DNA of 64,000 bases from Rhodococcus rhodnii NBRC 100604 (GTDB lineage: Bacteria > Actinomycetota > Actinomycetes > Mycobacteriales > Mycobacteriaceae): positions 62,001-126,000 of the forward strand of contig NZ_BCXD01000014.1 in NCBI RefSeq assembly GCF_001894925.1. The letters run 5' to 3'. Of this stretch, positions 30,834-42,479 are shown in pieces (the first letter of the stretch is position 1; each line of letters begins with the position of its first letter). Under the pieces are notes generated by a model that saw only the letters and a list, made by a program, of their open reading frames with translations, searched no databases and had not been told where the DNA came from. Both the position numbers and the translations under genes were made by a program.

Positions 30834-30841
<8 letters not shown>
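30173..30841 (+). CDS. Osmoprotectant (glycine betaine/choline-type) ABC transporter permease
   Basis: 222 residues with five or six transmembrane helices and the inner-membrane-component EAA-type loop (DAARGVGMSRLGVLSRIEIPIAWPSILTGMRIA) of OpuC/ProW permeases. It is the first of four overlapping genes: permease, ATPase, permease, binding protein. GTG 30173 and GTG 30185 are both possible; GGTGGG lies 7 bases before the second. Its stop overlaps the ATPase GTG by 8 bases. Likely imports compatible solutes such as glycine betaine; the substrate is inferred from family only. Confidence 0.88.
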
Positions 30842-32047
<1,206 letters not shown>

Positions 32048-32051
<4 letters not shown>

Positions 32052-32836
32052 GTAGCGCGACGACCGAACCCGCCGCCGATTCGCGGACGCCACAGCGCAG
32101 CGAGCGCCGCGCCGAACGTGCCCGGTTGTGGATCCAGCCGGTCCTCATCGCGATCCTCGTCGTCGCGGTCCTGACGTGGGCGTTCACCCGTGATCTCACG
32201 GCGACGCAGACCGCGAGCCTCAACGCGGCCAACCTCGCGACGCTGACGTGGCAGCACGTGCTGCTCACGATCGTCATCGTGCTCATCGTCGTCGCGGTGG
32301 CCGTCCCGCTCGGAATCCTGCTCACGCGACCGGGATTCGACCGGCTCGCTCCCCTGTTCATCGGCATCGCGAACATCGGCCAGGCGGCGCCCGCGATCGG
32401 CCTGCTCGTCCTGCTGTTCCTGTGGACGAACACGACCGGATTCTGGATCGGTGTCCTGCCGATCGCGTTCTATTCGCTGCTTCCGGTGCTCCGCAACACG
32501 ATGCTCGGCCTGCAGTCGGTCGATCCCGCGCTCATCGACGCGGGACGCGGCCAGGGCATGTCGGCGGGCAAGGTGCTGCGCAGCGTCGAACTGCCGCTCG
32601 CGGTCCCGTTCGTCCTCGCCGGGCTGCGCACGTCGCTGGTGCTGGCGGTGGGCACCGCGACGCTGAGCTTCCTCGTCAGTGCGGGCGGGCTCGGGATTCT
32701 CATCGACACCGGATACAAGCTGCGCGACAACGTCACGCTGATCGTCGGAGCCGTGCTCGCGATCGCCCTCGCGCTGCTGGTCGACTGGCTCGGGGCGCTC
32801 GCCGAAGAGTACCTGGGCCCGAAGGGATTGCGATGA
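32048..32836 (+). CDS. Osmoprotectant ABC transporter permease (second)
   Basis: 262 residues: a polar N-terminus (about 25 residues), then six or so transmembrane helices and an EAA-type loop (DAGRGQGMSAGKVLRSVELPLAVPFVLAGLRTS). It is a paralogue of the first permease of the operon, so the channel is probably a heterodimer. Start GTG 32048 overlaps the ATPase stop and its stop overlaps the binding-protein ATG, both by four bases. Confidence 0.9.
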
Positions 32837-33819
32837 AGCGCACGTGGCGCACCCTGGTGTGCGCGGTCGCGATGACTGCCGCCGTGACGGCGTCGGCGTC
32901 GTGCGGACTGGAATCGGGCAGCTCGCTCCCGCTGCGGGTCGAACCCGGCAGCATCCAGCCCGTCGCCGATCTCGAGGGCGTCCCGATCACGGTCGGCTCC
33001 AAGGACTTCACCGAGCAGGTGATCCTGGGCTACGTCATCGGTTTCGCGCTGTCGGCCGCCGGCGCGGACGTCCGGGACCTCACCAACATCCAGGGCTCGA
33101 ACTCGACGCGCGACGCGCAGATCGCGGGCCAGGTGGATGTGACGTACGAGTACACGGGTACAGGCTGGATCAACTATCTCGGCCACGAGACCCCGATCCC
33201 CGATCCGCAGGCGCAGTTCGAGGCCGTCCGCGACGAGGACCTCGAGCGCTACCAGATGGTGTGGACGGACCCCGCTCCGATGAACAACACCTACGCCCTC
33301 GCGATGAACCGCGCGACGGCCGAGGCGACCGGGGTGGAGACGCTCTCCGACTACGCGGAGCTCGTCCGCACCGATCCCGCCGCCGCGACGACGTGCGTCG
33401 AGAGCGAGTTCAACGTCCGCCAGGACGGCTTCCCCGGCATGGCCGCGCACTACGGCTTCGACCCCAATGCGGTGGAGCGCCGCATCCTGCAGACCGGCAT
33501 CATCTATCAGGCCACGGCCGACGGCACCCAGTGCAAGTTCGGTGAGGTGTTCACGACCGACGGCCGGATCATCGCGCTCGATCTCGTTCTGCTCGAGGAC
33601 GACCAGTCGTTCTTCCCGAAGTACAACGCGGCCGTCGTGATGCGGGAAGGCTTCGCGGAGGCGCATCCCGCCGTCGCCGAGGTGATGGCGCCGATCTCCG
33701 CCGCCCTCACCGACGACGTCGCGACCGAACTGAACCGCCAGGTCGACGTCGAGGGCCTCGAGCCCGCCGAGGTAGCCCGGCAGTGGCTCGTCGACAACGG
33801 CTTCGTCAGCATGCCCTGA
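32833..33819 (+). CDS. Osmoprotectant ABC transporter substrate-binding protein
   Basis: Secreted binding protein of the OpuAC/ProX type, 328 residues. A signal peptide (KRTWRTLVCAVAMTAAVTASASC) ends at a Cys in a weak lipobox (SAS-C), so lipid anchoring is likely but not certain. The mature part has VGSKDFTEQVILGYVIG, DLTNIQGSNSTRDAQIAGQVDVTYEYTGTGW and the aromatic-box candidates (tyrosines and tryptophans) expected for quaternary-amine binding. ATG 32833 overlaps the permease stop by four bases; the frame upstream is inside the permease gene. Confidence 0.92.
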   Translation: MKRTWRTLVCAVAMTAAVTASASCGLESGSSLPLRVEPGSIQPVADLEGVPITVGSKDFTEQVILGYVIGFALSAAGADVRDLTNIQGSNSTRDAQIAGQVDVTYEYTGTGWINYLGHETPIPDPQAQFEAVRDEDLERYQMVWTDPAPMNNTYALAMNRATAEATGVETLSDYAELVRTDPAAATTCVESEFNVRQDGFPGMAAHYGFDPNAVERRILQTGIIYQATADGTQCKFGEVFTTDGRIIALDLVLLEDDQSFFPKYNAAVVMREGFAEAHPAVAEVMAPISAALTDDVATELNRQVDVEGLEPAEVARQWLVDNGFVSMP

Positions 33820-33840
33820 CACACGCACGTTCCCGCACGA

Positions 33841-33876
33841 GAGAGGGGCCGCGTCCACGTGGACGCGGCCCCTCTC
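33841..33876. terminator. Bidirectional terminator between the osmoprotectant operon and glnE
   Basis: A perfect 16-bp stem (33841-33856 with 33861-33876), loop ACGT, between convergent transcripts. Confidence 0.9.
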
Positions 33877-33894
33877 CCACTGCTCGTGCGCCGG

Positions 33895-36800
33895 TCAGTC
33901 GCCGAACACGTCCTCGACGACACCTCGCGCGCGTCGGGTGACCCGCATGTAGTGATCGAGGAACTCGCCGACGTCTGACACCGCTCCCCACCCGGCGATG
34001 CACGCGACACCCGCGAGGACGCGCCCCGAACTGGGCAGCTGATCGGTCGGTTTGCCGCGGACGAGGACGAGAGCGTTGCGGGCCTTCGTCGCGAGCGTCC
34101 ACGATTCACGCAGCAACTCGACGTTCTCGGCGTCCAGCAGTTCGGTCTGTTCGAGGACGTCGAGCGTCTCGAGGGTCGACGTGTTGTGCAGTGCGGGAAC
34201 GGCGTGTGCGTGCCGCAGCTGCAGCAGCTGCACGGTCCATTCGACGTCGGCGAGACCGCCGCGGCCGAGCTTGGTGTGGGTCGCGGGATCCGCACCGCGC
34301 GGGAGTCGCTCGGAGTCGACGCGCGCCTTGATCCGCCGGATCTCGCGGACGGCGTTCTCGGACACGCCGCCCTCGGGGTACCGGATGCGGTCGATCATGT
34401 GGAGGAAACGCAGCCCCAGATCGGCGTCGCCCGCGACGCTCGTCGCCCGTAGCAGCGCCTGCACCTCCCACGACTGGGCCCACTGCTCGTAGTACGCGCG
34501 GTACGACGCGAGCGTGCGAACGACAGGACCGTTGCGTCCCTCGGGACGCAGGCCGGTGTCCACTTCGAGCGGCGGATCGGTGCTGGGCGTACCGAGCAGG
34601 GTGCGCACGCGATCCGCGATCGTCGAGGCCCATTTCACGGCGGTCGTGTCGTCGACGCCGTCGCGCGGCTCGCACACGAACATCACGTCCGCGTCGGAGC
34701 CGTAGCCGAGCTCGAAGCCACCGAGCCGGCCCATGCCGATCACGGTGAGCGAGGCGGGCGCGGGCTCGCCGCGCTCGCGTTCGCTGGCCCGAACGACGGC
34801 ACCGAGCGAGGCCTCGAGGACCGCCACCCACACCGACGACAGGGCGTGACACACGGCGGGGACATCGAGCATGCCGAGGATGTCGGCGGACGCCACACGC
34901 GCGAGTTCCGCACGGCGCAGCGCCCGTGCGGCACCGATGGCCCGTGCCGGGTCCTCGTAGCGGGCCGCAGCGGTCGCGATCCCCTTCGCGACGTCCGCCG
35001 GACGCTGTTCGAGAAGCCGTGGCCCCGTGGGCGAATCGACGTAGAGCCGGATCACGTCGGGCGCCTTGAGCAGCAGGGTCGCGAGATAGGCGGACGATCC
35101 GAGGATGCGCATGAGCCGCTCGGCGACGGCGGGACCGTCGCGCAGCAGCCGGAGGAACCACTCGTGATCGTGCATCGCCTCGGCGAGCCTGCGGTACGCG
35201 AGCAGACCTGCATCGGGATCGGGTGTGTCCGCGAGAGTTTCGAGGAGTGACGGCAGCAGCAGCGCCTGGATGCGTCCCTTGCGCGAGGCACCCGCGGTGA
35301 GGGCCGTGAGGTGGCCGAGCGCGTTCTCGGGTGCGGCGTAGCCGAGCGCGGCCAGCTGCCGGACGGCGGCCTCCGGGCTCGGGACGATCGCGTCGCGGTC
35401 CATGCGCGCGACCGAGTCGAGCAGCGGCCGGTAGAACAGCCGTACGTGCAGGCGCCGCACCCGATGAGCGTTGCGGCGGATCTCTTCGCGCAGCACACCG
35501 AGCGAGTCGTGCGTGCCGTCGGGCCGCATGTGTGCCGCGCGCGCGAGCCACCGGAGCGCCTCGTCGTCGTCGGGCGGCAGCGTGTGGGTGCGCTTGAGCC
35601 GCTGCAGCTGGAGCCGGTGCTCGAGCAGCCGCAGGAACTCGTAGGACGCAGTGAGATTCGCGGCGTCGTCACGGCCCACGTAACCGCCGGCGGCGAGCGC
35701 CGTCAGCGCGTCGACCGTGCTCCGCACCCGCAGCGACTCGTCCGCGCGGCCGTGCACGAGTTGCAGCAGCTGCACCGCGAACTCGACGTCGCGCAGGCTG
35801 CCCCGGCCGAGTTTGAGCTCGCGCTCGCGCAGCTCCGGCGGGACCATCTCCTCGACGCGGCGACGCATCGCCTGCACCTCGGGGACGAAGTCCTCGCGTT
35901 CGGACGCCGTCCACACCATCGGGCCGAGCGCGTCGACGTAGTCGCGGCCGAGCGCCATGTCGCCGGTCATCGGGCGCGCCTTGAGCAGAGCCTGGAACTC
36001 CCAGGTCTTGGCCCATCGGCGGTAGTACGCGATGTGCGAGTCGAGGGTCCGGACGAGTTCTCCGGACTTGCCCTCGGGCCGCAGCGCCGCGTCGACGTCG
36101 AAGAAGGCCGACGACCCGACCCGCATGAGTTCGCCGGCGATGCGGCTCGCGGTGGCGTCGGCGGGTTCGGCGACGAACACGACGTCGACGTCGCTCACGT
36201 AGTTGAGTTCGCGCGCACCGCATTTGCCCATCGCGATCACGGCGAGCCGCGTCCCGCACGGCTTGTCGCCGCACACGGTCGCGATCGCCACCGCGAGCGC
36301 GGCGGTGAGCGCGGCGTCGGCCATGTCCGACAGGTGTTCCGCGACGGCGTTGTACGGCAGGACGGGTTCGTCCTCGACGGTCGGCGCGAGGTCGATCGCG
36401 GCGAGCAGGGCGAGTTGATCGCGGTACGCATCGCGCAGGGCCGCGACGGCGTCGCCGCCCGTCACCCCGGCGCGGTACACGACGGCGTCGTCGTCGCGGC
36501 CGGGTTCGGGGTGGGCGTCGACCGCCGCGAGGAAGACCTCGTCCAGCGCGTCCCGCGACGGCAGATCCGCGCCGCCCGCGAGCAGATCGACACGCGTCGG
36601 GTGCGCGACCAGATGATCACCGAGCGCCGTCGACGACCCGAGCAGCCCGAAGAGCCTGCCACGCAGCCCGAGATCGGTGCGCAGCGCGGTGTCGATCCGC
36701 TGCCAGCCGTCGCCGAGTGCCTCGCGGATCCGCATGAGCGCGCGGAGGGCGAGGTCGGCGTCGGGAGCACGCGAGAGCGCCCACAGCAACGGGATGTCGT

Positions 36801-36972
36801 CGACACCGGTCCACCCGAGTGTGCGAAGGTCCTCGGCGGCCGTGGGCTCGACGAGCCCGAGCCTGCCGGTACCGGGAACGATCGACCGTGAGGTGGGTGG
36901 TCTGACCATTCCTGACTTCGCCGCCTTCTCCGTCTCCCCGACCGTCTGCCCCCGACTACCAGGTTCGCTCAC
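33895..36972 (-). CDS. glnE: Bifunctional glutamine synthetase adenylyltransferase / adenylyl-removing enzyme
   Basis: Adds or removes AMP on Tyr406 of glutamine synthetase according to nitrogen status. The product contains two nucleotidyltransferase domains, each with a G-[GS]-x-E/D-x-D-type centre ([13 protein letters not shown] in the N-terminal half, [13 protein letters not shown] in the C-terminal half) and the associated helical regions with [16 protein letters not shown] and [19 protein letters not shown] 36972 overlaps the glnA2 stop by four bases (1025 residues); ATG 36909 gives 1004 and is also possible. Cotranscribed with glnA2, as in mycobacteria. Confidence 0.95.
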   Translation of the reverse strand: MSEPGSRGQTVGETEKAAKSGMVRPPTSRSIVPGTGRLGLVEPTAAEDLRTLGWTGVDDIPLLWALSRAPDADLALRALMRIREALGDGWQRIDTALRTDLGLRGRLFGLLGSSTALGDHLVAHPTRVDLLAGGADLPSRDALDEVFLAAVDAHPEPGRDDDAVVYRAGVTGGDAVAALRDAYRDQLALLAAIDLAPTVEDEPVLPYNAVAEHLSDMADAALTAALAVAIATVCGDKPCGTRLAVIAMGKCGARELNYVSDVDVVFVAEPADATASRIAGELMRVGSSAFFDVDAALRPEGKSGELVRTLDSHIAYYRRWAKTWEFQALLKARPMTGDMALGRDYVDALGPMVWTASEREDFVPEVQAMRRRVEEMVPPELRERELKLGRGSLRDVEFAVQLLQLVHGRADESLRVRSTVDALTALAAGGYVGRDDAANLTASYEFLRLLEHRLQLQRLKRTHTLPPDDDEALRWLARAAHMRPDGTHDSLGVLREEIRRNAHRVRRLHVRLFYRPLLDSVARMDRDAIVPSPEAAVRQLAALGYAAPENALGHLTALTAGASRKGRIQALLLPSLLETLADTPDPDAGLLAYRRLAEAMHDHEWFLRLLRDGPAVAERLMRILGSSAYLATLLLKAPDVIRLYVDSPTGPRLLEQRPADVAKGIATAAARYEDPARAIGAARALRRAELARVASADILGMLDVPAVCHALSSVWVAVLEASLGAVVRASERERGEPAPASLTVIGMGRLGGFELGYGSDADVMFVCEPRDGVDDTTAVKWASTIADRVRTLLGTPSTDPPLEVDTGLRPEGRNGPVVRTLASYRAYYEQWAQSWEVQALLRATSVAGDADLGLRFLHMIDRIRYPEGGVSENAVREIRRIKARVDSERLPRGADPATHTKLGRGGLADVEWTVQLLQLRHAHAVPALHNTSTLETLDVLEQTELLDAENVELLRESWTLATKARNALVLVRGKPTDQLPSSGRVLAGVACIAGWGAVSDVGEFLDHYMRVTRRARGVVEDVFGD

Positions 36973-38309
36973 AGTCCGAGATAGGCCTCGAGTTCGTACG
37001 GGGTGACGCGGGAACGATAGTTCTCCCATTCGGCGCGCTTGTTGCGGAGGAAGAACTCGAACACGTGCTCACCGAGCGCTTCGGCGACGAGTTCCGACCG
37101 CTCCATCTCGCGCAGCGCCTCGTCGAGATTGCCGGGCAGTTCCTTGTAGCCCATCGCGCGACGTTCCGCGGAGGTCAGCGACCACACGTCGTCCTCGGCC
37201 TCGGGCGGGAGCTCGTAGTTCTTCTCGATGCCCCGCAGGCCCGCGGCCAGCAGTACCGCGAACGCGAGATACGGGTTGCACGCCGAATCGGGGCTCCGGA
37301 TCTCGACACGTCGCGACGACGCCTTGTTCGGCGTGTACATCGGGACACGCACGAGCGCCGAGCGGTTCGACGGGCCCCACGACGCGGCGGTCGGTGCCTC
37401 GCCGCCGTGGATCAGCCGCTTGTACGAGTTGACCCACTGGTTGGTGACGGCGCTGATCTCGTTGGCGTGCGCGAGGATTCCGGCGATGAACGCCTTGCCG
37501 GTCGCCGAGAGCTGCAACGGGTCGTCCGGATCGTGGAAGGCGTTCGCGTCGCCCTCGAACAGGCTCATGTGGGTGTGCATCGCCGAGCCGGGCTGATCGG
37601 TGAACGGCTTGGGCATGAAGCTCGCGCGCACTCCCTCCTCGATCGCCACTTCCTTGACGACGTAGCGGAAGGTCATGACGTTGTCGGCCATCGACAGCGC
37701 GTCCGCGTACCGCAGGTCGATCTCCTGCTGTCCGGGGGCGCCTTCGTGATGGCTGAACTCGACCGAGATACCCATCGACTCGAGCGCGTCGATCGCGTGA
37801 CGGCGGAAGTTCGGCGCCGACTCGTGCACGGCCTGATCGAAGTAGCCGCCGTCGTCGGCGGGCTGCGGCGGCGAGCCGTCCTGCGGAAGATTCTTGAGCA
37901 GGAAGAACTCGATCTCCGGATGCACGTAGCAGCTGAAGCCGAGGTCTCCGGCACGGTTGAGTTGGCGCCGCAGCACGTGACGCGAGTCGGCCCACGACGG
38001 CGAGCCGTCGGGCATCGCGATGTCGCAGAACATGCGTGCGGAGTGCTGGTGGCCCTTGCTCGACGCCCACGGCAGGATCTGGAAGGTCGAGGCGTCGGGC
38101 TTGGCGACGGTGTCGGCCTCGGAGACGCGCGCGAACCCTTCGATCGCGCTGCCGTCGAAGCCGATTCCCTCCTCGAAGGCACCCTCGAGCTCGGCCGGGG
38201 CGATCGCCACCGACTTGAGATAACCGAGGACGTCCGTGAACCACAAGCGCACGAAATGGATGTCGCGCTCCTCGAGGGTGCGCAGCACGAATTCCTTTTG
38301 GCGGTCCAT
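36969..38309 (-). CDS. glnA2: Glutamine synthetase, GlnA2 type
   Basis: Second type I glutamine synthetase, 446 residues, near-identical in layout to mycobacterial GlnA2 (starts [16 protein letters not shown]). Catalytic motifs [31 protein letters not shown] and [16 protein letters not shown] are present, but the KDLYELP adenylylation loop of GlnA1 is replaced ([14 protein letters not shown]), so it is not expected to be adenylylated. TACGCT (minus strand 38322-38317) is 7 bases before ATG 38309, supporting a leaderless start rather than the upstream ATG at 38327. Its stop is coupled to glnE. Confidence 0.95.
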   Translation of the reverse strand: MDRQKEFVLRTLEERDIHFVRLWFTDVLGYLKSVAIAPAELEGAFEEGIGFDGSAIEGFARVSEADTVAKPDASTFQILPWASSKGHQHSARMFCDIAMPDGSPSWADSRHVLRRQLNRAGDLGFSCYVHPEIEFFLLKNLPQDGSPPQPADDGGYFDQAVHESAPNFRRHAIDALESMGISVEFSHHEGAPGQQEIDLRYADALSMADNVMTFRYVVKEVAIEEGVRASFMPKPFTDQPGSAMHTHMSLFEGDANAFHDPDDPLQLSATGKAFIAGILAHANEISAVTNQWVNSYKRLIHGGEAPTAASWGPSNRSALVRVPMYTPNKASSRRVEIRSPDSACNPYLAFAVLLAAGLRGIEKNYELPPEAEDDVWSLTSAERRAMGYKELPGNLDEALREMERSELVAEALGEHVFEFFLRNKRAEWENYRSRVTPYELEAYLGL

Positions 38310-38384
38310 GACGCCGAGCGTATGCACCCTGCGTTAAATCCGTGTTACTTCGCTGGTACGCGTGGCGTTACAGGGCGCGCCCGT

Positions 38385-39917
38385 TCAGCCGCACCGCAGG
38401 CCTTCGGGCACGTCCGACGGATCGCGCAGATAGGCGGCGACGGCGTCGTCGACGCAGGCCTCGCCGTCGAAGACGACGGTGTGCTGTGCCCCCTCGAACG
38501 TGAGCAGTTCGGCGCCGAGAGCGTCCGCGAGATCGACCCCGGCGCGGTACGGCGTCGCGGGATCGCCCGTCGTCGACACGACGAGCACCGGCGGCAGCCC
38601 CGGGACGTCGGGCACGCGCGGCTCGGACGTCGGCGGCACCGGCCAGAACGCACACAGATCGAGCGGTGCGGCACCGGTCCCGCGGCCGTCGTCGAGGAAC
38701 GGCGCAGCGTTGCGGAACGCGGTGTCGGCGGCGCCCATCGCCGCCCTGTCGGTCTCGGGCGGATCGTCGACGCAGCGCACGGCGTCGAACGCGTCCTCGA
38801 TGTTCGTGTAGGTGCCGTCGTCGGCACGTCCCTCGTACAGATCGGCGAGCATGAGCAGCGAGTCGCCCTGGCCGCGGGTGAGCGCGGCGAGACCACCGCG
38901 CAGCGGCGTCCACAGATTCGGGGAGTACAGCGCCTGCTGGACACCGGTGATCGCGTCGCCGTACGACAGCCCACGCGGGTCGGTCGTCGCGGCGGGAGTG
39001 TCGATCAGCGGGTCGACGAGTTCCCGGAAACGTGCAGTCGCACCGGCCGGGTCGGTTCCGAGCGGGCAGTCGGGGCGCGCAGTGCAGTCGGCCGCGAACG
39101 CGTCGAACGCCTGCTGGAATCCCTCCGCCTGCCCCAGCACCTGATCGACGACGGACTGCGCAGGATCGATCGCGCCGTCGAGCACCATCGCGCGAACATT
39201 GTCGGGGAACGCCTCGGCGTACGCGGTACCGAGGCGGGTGCCGTACGAGTAGCCGAGATAGTCGAGCCGCTGTTCACCGAGCGCCGCACGCACGACGTCC
39301 ATGTCGCGGACGACCTCCCGCGTGCCGACGTGTGCGAGAACGTCGACGCCGGTCCGCTCGGCGCACAGCCGCGCGCGTTCCTGCGAGCGCGCCTCGCTCG
39401 CCGCGATTCCCTCGGGCGAGGAGTCCACGTCGTTCACCGCGCGGTCGGCGTCGCGTTCGGGTCCGGTGAGGCACTGCACCGCGGGCGTCGACGCACCGAC
39501 TCCCCGCGGATCGAAGCCCACGACGTCGAACGACTCGCCGACGGGCGTGCCCGTCGCGACGCTCGCGAGCGCCAGCCCCGAGGCGCCGGGGCCGCCGGGA
39601 TTGACGAGCAGCGAACCGATGCGCACCCCGCTCGCCCTCGCCCGCGAGATCGCGACGGACGCCGTCTCGCCGCCGGGCTCGGCGTAGTCGAGCGGCACCG
39701 TGACGCGCGCGCACTCGAGGTCGCCGCCCACCCCTGCACCGGGCGCGACCGCCTCGCACGTCCCCCACTCGAGCTGCTGCGAGTAGAAGGACTCGAGTCC
39801 CGCGGGGACCGCCGCTGCCTCGTCACCCGGCCCGTCGCCGCCCGTCGAGCACGCCGCGAGCACGAGAACCGATGCGGCGAGCGCCGCCTGCCGTCGCCGG
39901 CGCGAGAATCGGGACAC
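38385..39917 (-). CDS. Secreted alpha/beta-hydrolase lipoprotein (CaeA/Hip1-like, TAP C-terminal domain)
   Basis: Exported serine hydrolase, 510 residues. A signal peptide with twin-Arg-like basic start (SRFSRRRRQAALAASVLVLAAC) ends in a clear lipobox LAAC. The fold shows the oxyanion segment LLVNPGGPGASG, nucleophile Ser224 in GYSYGT, and the C-terminal TAP-like region with STTGDPATPY and a histidine in EGAQHTV. In M. tuberculosis the relatives Rv2223c and Rv2224c (a cell-envelope peptidase/esterase) sit at the same place. GTG 39917 is preceded 7 bases upstream by CACGAT, a weaker -10 match. Confidence 0.9.
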   Translation of the reverse strand: MSRFSRRRRQAALAASVLVLAACSTGGDGPGDEAAAVPAGLESFYSQQLEWGTCEAVAPGAGVGGDLECARVTVPLDYAEPGGETASVAISRARASGVRIGSLLVNPGGPGASGLALASVATGTPVGESFDVVGFDPRGVGASTPAVQCLTGPERDADRAVNDVDSSPEGIAASEARSQERARLCAERTGVDVLAHVGTREVVRDMDVVRAALGEQRLDYLGYSYGTRLGTAYAEAFPDNVRAMVLDGAIDPAQSVVDQVLGQAEGFQQAFDAFAADCTARPDCPLGTDPAGATARFRELVDPLIDTPAATTDPRGLSYGDAITGVQQALYSPNLWTPLRGGLAALTRGQGDSLLMLADLYEGRADDGTYTNIEDAFDAVRCVDDPPETDRAAMGAADTAFRNAAPFLDDGRGTGAAPLDLCAFWPVPPTSEPRVPDVPGLPPVLVVSTTGDPATPYRAGVDLADALGAELLTFEGAQHTVVFDGEACVDDAVAAYLRDPSDVPEGLRCG

Positions 39918-40064
39918 GACGCCGATCGTGCCATCGACCCCGAGGTGTGATGTGCGCCACCTCGGGTGGGATTGGAACGGCGCGCGCAGGCTGGCAGACT
40001 CGACTACGTCACACCTGCACACCCGGGGACCCGCACACGGGCCTCGAGGCACGAAAGGGACACC

Positions 40065-40943
40065 ATGTCCGAGACGTCTGCGTCCGACTCCACCGCGGCC
40101 GACCGCTCGCCCTACGGGGCCTCCGGCTCCGCACCCCACACCGGCCTCACGCGCCGTACCCGCACCCACCATCTCCAGGAGATGAAGACCCGCGGCGAAC
40201 GCTGGCCGATGCTCACGGCCTACGACCACTCCACCGCCGCCCTCTTCGAGGAAGCCGGCATCCCCGTGCTCCTCGTCGGCGATTCCGCCGCCAACGTCGT
40301 GTACGGCTACGACACGACCGTCCCCGTCACGACCGACGAGATGCTGCCGCTCGTGCGCGGCGTCGTCCGCGGTGCACCGCACGCGCTCGTCGTCGCCGAC
40401 CTCCCGTTCGGAACGTACGAGGCCTCGCCGCAGCAGGCGCTCGAGACGGCGGTGCGGTTCCTCAAGGAGGGCCAGGCCCACGCCGTCAAGCTCGAAGGCG
40501 GCGAACGCGTCGCCCCGCAGATCGCAGCGCTCACCGCGGCCGGTATCCCCGTCATGGCGCACATCGGCTTCACGCCGCAGAGCGTCAACGGACTCGGCGG
40601 CTTCCGCGTGCAGGGCCGTGGCGACGGCGCCGAGCAACTCGTCGCCGATGCGATCGCCGTGCAGGAGGCCGGCGCCTTCGCCGTCGTGATGGAGATGGTG
40701 CCCGCCGACATCGCCGGGCAGGTCACCCGCAAGCTCACCATCCCCACCGTCGGCATCGGCGCCGGCAACGAGTGCGACGCGCAGGTACTGGTGTGGCAGG
40801 ACATGGCCGGCTACACCAGCGGACGCACCGCGAGGTTCGTCAAGCGATTCGGTAACGTCGGAGACGAATTGCGCGCTGCCGCGGCGGCATACGCCGACGA
40901 GGTGGCCAGGGGCACGTTCCCGGGATCCGAACACAGCTTCTGA
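40065..40943 (+). CDS. panB: 3-methyl-2-oxobutanoate hydroxymethyltransferase
   Basis: First committed step of pantothenate synthesis (ketopantoate from ketoisovalerate, using methylene-THF). The 292-residue product has the Mg-binding and active-site motifs [74 protein letters not shown] and [23 protein letters not shown] 40065 has GAAAGGGA 4 bases upstream. A 40-residue N-terminal polar extension precedes the TIM barrel, as in actinobacterial homologues. Located next to the CaeA-like gene as in M. tuberculosis (Rv2225). Confidence 0.95.
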   Translation: MSETSASDSTAADRSPYGASGSAPHTGLTRRTRTHHLQEMKTRGERWPMLTAYDHSTAALFEEAGIPVLLVGDSAANVVYGYDTTVPVTTDEMLPLVRGVVRGAPHALVVADLPFGTYEASPQQALETAVRFLKEGQAHAVKLEGGERVAPQIAALTAAGIPVMAHIGFTPQSVNGLGGFRVQGRGDGAEQLVADAIAVQEAGAFAVVMEMVPADIAGQVTRKLTIPTVGIGAGNECDAQVLVWQDMAGYTSGRTARFVKRFGNVGDELRAAAAAYADEVARGTFPGSEHSF

Positions 40944-40971
40944 TCCGGCGCCCTCCCGAACAGGGGTGTTC

Positions 40972-41451
40972 GTGACCGCTCGACCGACCGACACACGACG
41001 CAGGACCGCACGACGCGAGACGGCACGACACCGGCGGCACGCGCTGCCGGTGTCCGTGCTGCTCGCCGCCACCGCGGCCGTCCTCGCGGGCTGCGGCGGG
41101 CCCCCTCCCCCGCCGGCGCCTGCCCCCGCACCGTCGGCCGAGACCACCACGACGCCCGCGCCCGACGCGCCCGTCGCCGGTGGCGTGACACAGACGCAGG
41201 CCGACGCACTGTGCAGCGAGATGGAGCGGCAGCTGCAGAGCTGGCGGACGTACACACCGTCGATCGGCCGCGGCGGGCTCAACATCCTCGTCGGCACGTG
41301 GATCGCGCAGAACGGCCAGAACCCCGCGGCGTACCTGCAGGATCGCGGCCGTGTCGACACCATCACGGCCGCAGCGTGTCCCGACGTCCGCGAGGGCGCG
41401 ATCTCGGCTCTCGACATCCCCGACCTCGCCTCCGGCATCGTCGGGTTCTGA
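40972..41451 (+). CDS. Small secreted lipoprotein of unknown function
   Basis: About 159 residues: Arg-rich N-terminus, hydrophobic signal segment ending in lipobox LAGC, a Pro/Ala/Thr-rich linker (GGPPPPPAPAPAPSAETTTT) and a compact C-terminal domain with two cysteines (ALCSEM and AACPDV) that could pair. GTG 40972 with GGGG about 5 bases upstream is preferred over GTG 40966. The domain resembles small DUF732-like actinobacterial secreted proteins only loosely, so I leave the function open. Follows panB by 28 bases and may be cotranscribed. Confidence 0.72.
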   Translation: MTARPTDTRRRTARRETARHRRHALPVSVLLAATAAVLAGCGGPPPPPAPAPAPSAETTTTPAPDAPVAGGVTQTQADALCSEMERQLQSWRTYTPSIGRGGLNILVGTWIAQNGQNPAAYLQDRGRVDTITAAACPDVREGAISALDIPDLASGIVGF

Positions 41452-41507
41452 CGCCTCCGGCGGCGCATCGCCGCCCGAACCACGCGGCGCGCGGGCATGA
41501 TCGGGGC

Positions 41508-42479
41508 ATGTCGAATACCGAGTTGCGCACCCTGTATCCCGCCATCGAGCCGTACGCGACGGGCATGCTCGACGTCGGCGACGGTCAGTCGCTGTACTGG
41601 GAGACGAGCGGCGACCCCGACGGCAAGCCGGTCGTGTTCCCCCACGGCGGACCCGGCGGCGCAACGGATCCCGACCAGCGGCGCTTCTTCGACCCCGCCT
41701 CGTACCGCATCGTGCTGTTCGATCAGCGCGGGTGCGGGCGCTCGGTTCCACACGTCGCGGACGGCGCCGACCTGTCGGTGAACACGACGCCCCACCTGAT
41801 CGCCGACATCGAAACGCTGCGTGAGCATCTCGGCGTCGAGCACTGGCAGGTCTTCGGCGGGTCGTGGGGCTCGACGCTCGCGCTCGCCTACGCGCAGGCA
41901 CACCGCGACCGCGTGACCGAACTCGTGCTGCGCGGCATCTTCCTGCTGCGCCGCAGCGAGATCGACTGGTACTACGGCGGCGGTGCGGGCCACGTCTTCC
42001 CCGAACACTGGGAGCAGTTCCTCGCGCCGATCCCCGAGGCGGAGCGCGGCGGCGACCTCGTCGCGGCCTACCACCGGCTGCTGCACGACGACGATCCCGA
42101 CGTCGCCGCCGCCGCTGCCGTCGCGTGGTCGACGTGGGAGGGCGCGACGAGTACGTTGCTGCCGTCCCCCGACCGCGTCGCGCACACCGCGCAGCCGCGT
42201 TTCGCGACGGCCTTCGCGCGGATCGAGAATCACTACTTCGTGCACGGCGGATTCTTCGAGGAGGGCGCGCTGCTACGCGGCGCGCCCGCACTCGCCGGTG
42301 TTCCCGGCACCATCGTGCAGGGCCGTTACGACCTCGTGTGTCCCGCGACGAGCGCGTGGGAACTGCACCGCGCGTGGCCCGGGTCGTCGCTCCACATCGT
42401 GGACGACGCAGGCCATTCGGCGTCCGAACCCGGCATCGTCGACAGGCTCGTGTCGGCGACGGACCGCTTCCGCCCGTGA
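41508..42479 (+). CDS. pip: Prolyl iminopeptidase
   Basis: Serine peptidase releasing N-terminal proline, 323 residues, alpha/beta-hydrolase fold. Family motifs: YWETSGDPDGKPVVFPHGGPGG near residue 30, FDQRGCGRS near 75, nucleophile Ser119 in GGSWGS, and the final histidine in DDAGHSASEP. CATGAT lies 6 bases before ATG 41508, a weak -10 match in leaderless position. The frame is open upstream but there overlaps the lipoprotein gene. Its stop overlaps the next GTG by four bases. Confidence 0.92.
   Translation: MSNTELRTLYPAIEPYATGMLDVGDGQSLYWETSGDPDGKPVVFPHGGPGGATDPDQRRFFDPASYRIVLFDQRGCGRSVPHVADGADLSVNTTPHLIADIETLREHLGVEHWQVFGGSWGSTLALAYAQAHRDRVTELVLRGIFLLRRSEIDWYYGGGAGHVFPEHWEQFLAPIPEAERGGDLVAAYHRLLHDDDPDVAAAAAVAWSTWEGATSTLLPSPDRVAHTAQPRFATAFARIENHYFVHGGFFEEGALLRGAPALAGVPGTIVQGRYDLVCPATSAWELHRAWPGSSLHIVDDAGHSASEPGIVDRLVSATDRFRP

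Noticed and set aside
38385-42245. A 1286-codon open frame on the minus strand spanning the CaeA-like gene and, antisense, panB, the lipoprotein and the iminopeptidase genes.
   Set aside because: Only the part from 39917 to 38385 has family-like protein sequence. The rest is the usual stop-free antisense of high-GC genes with good plus-strand products.
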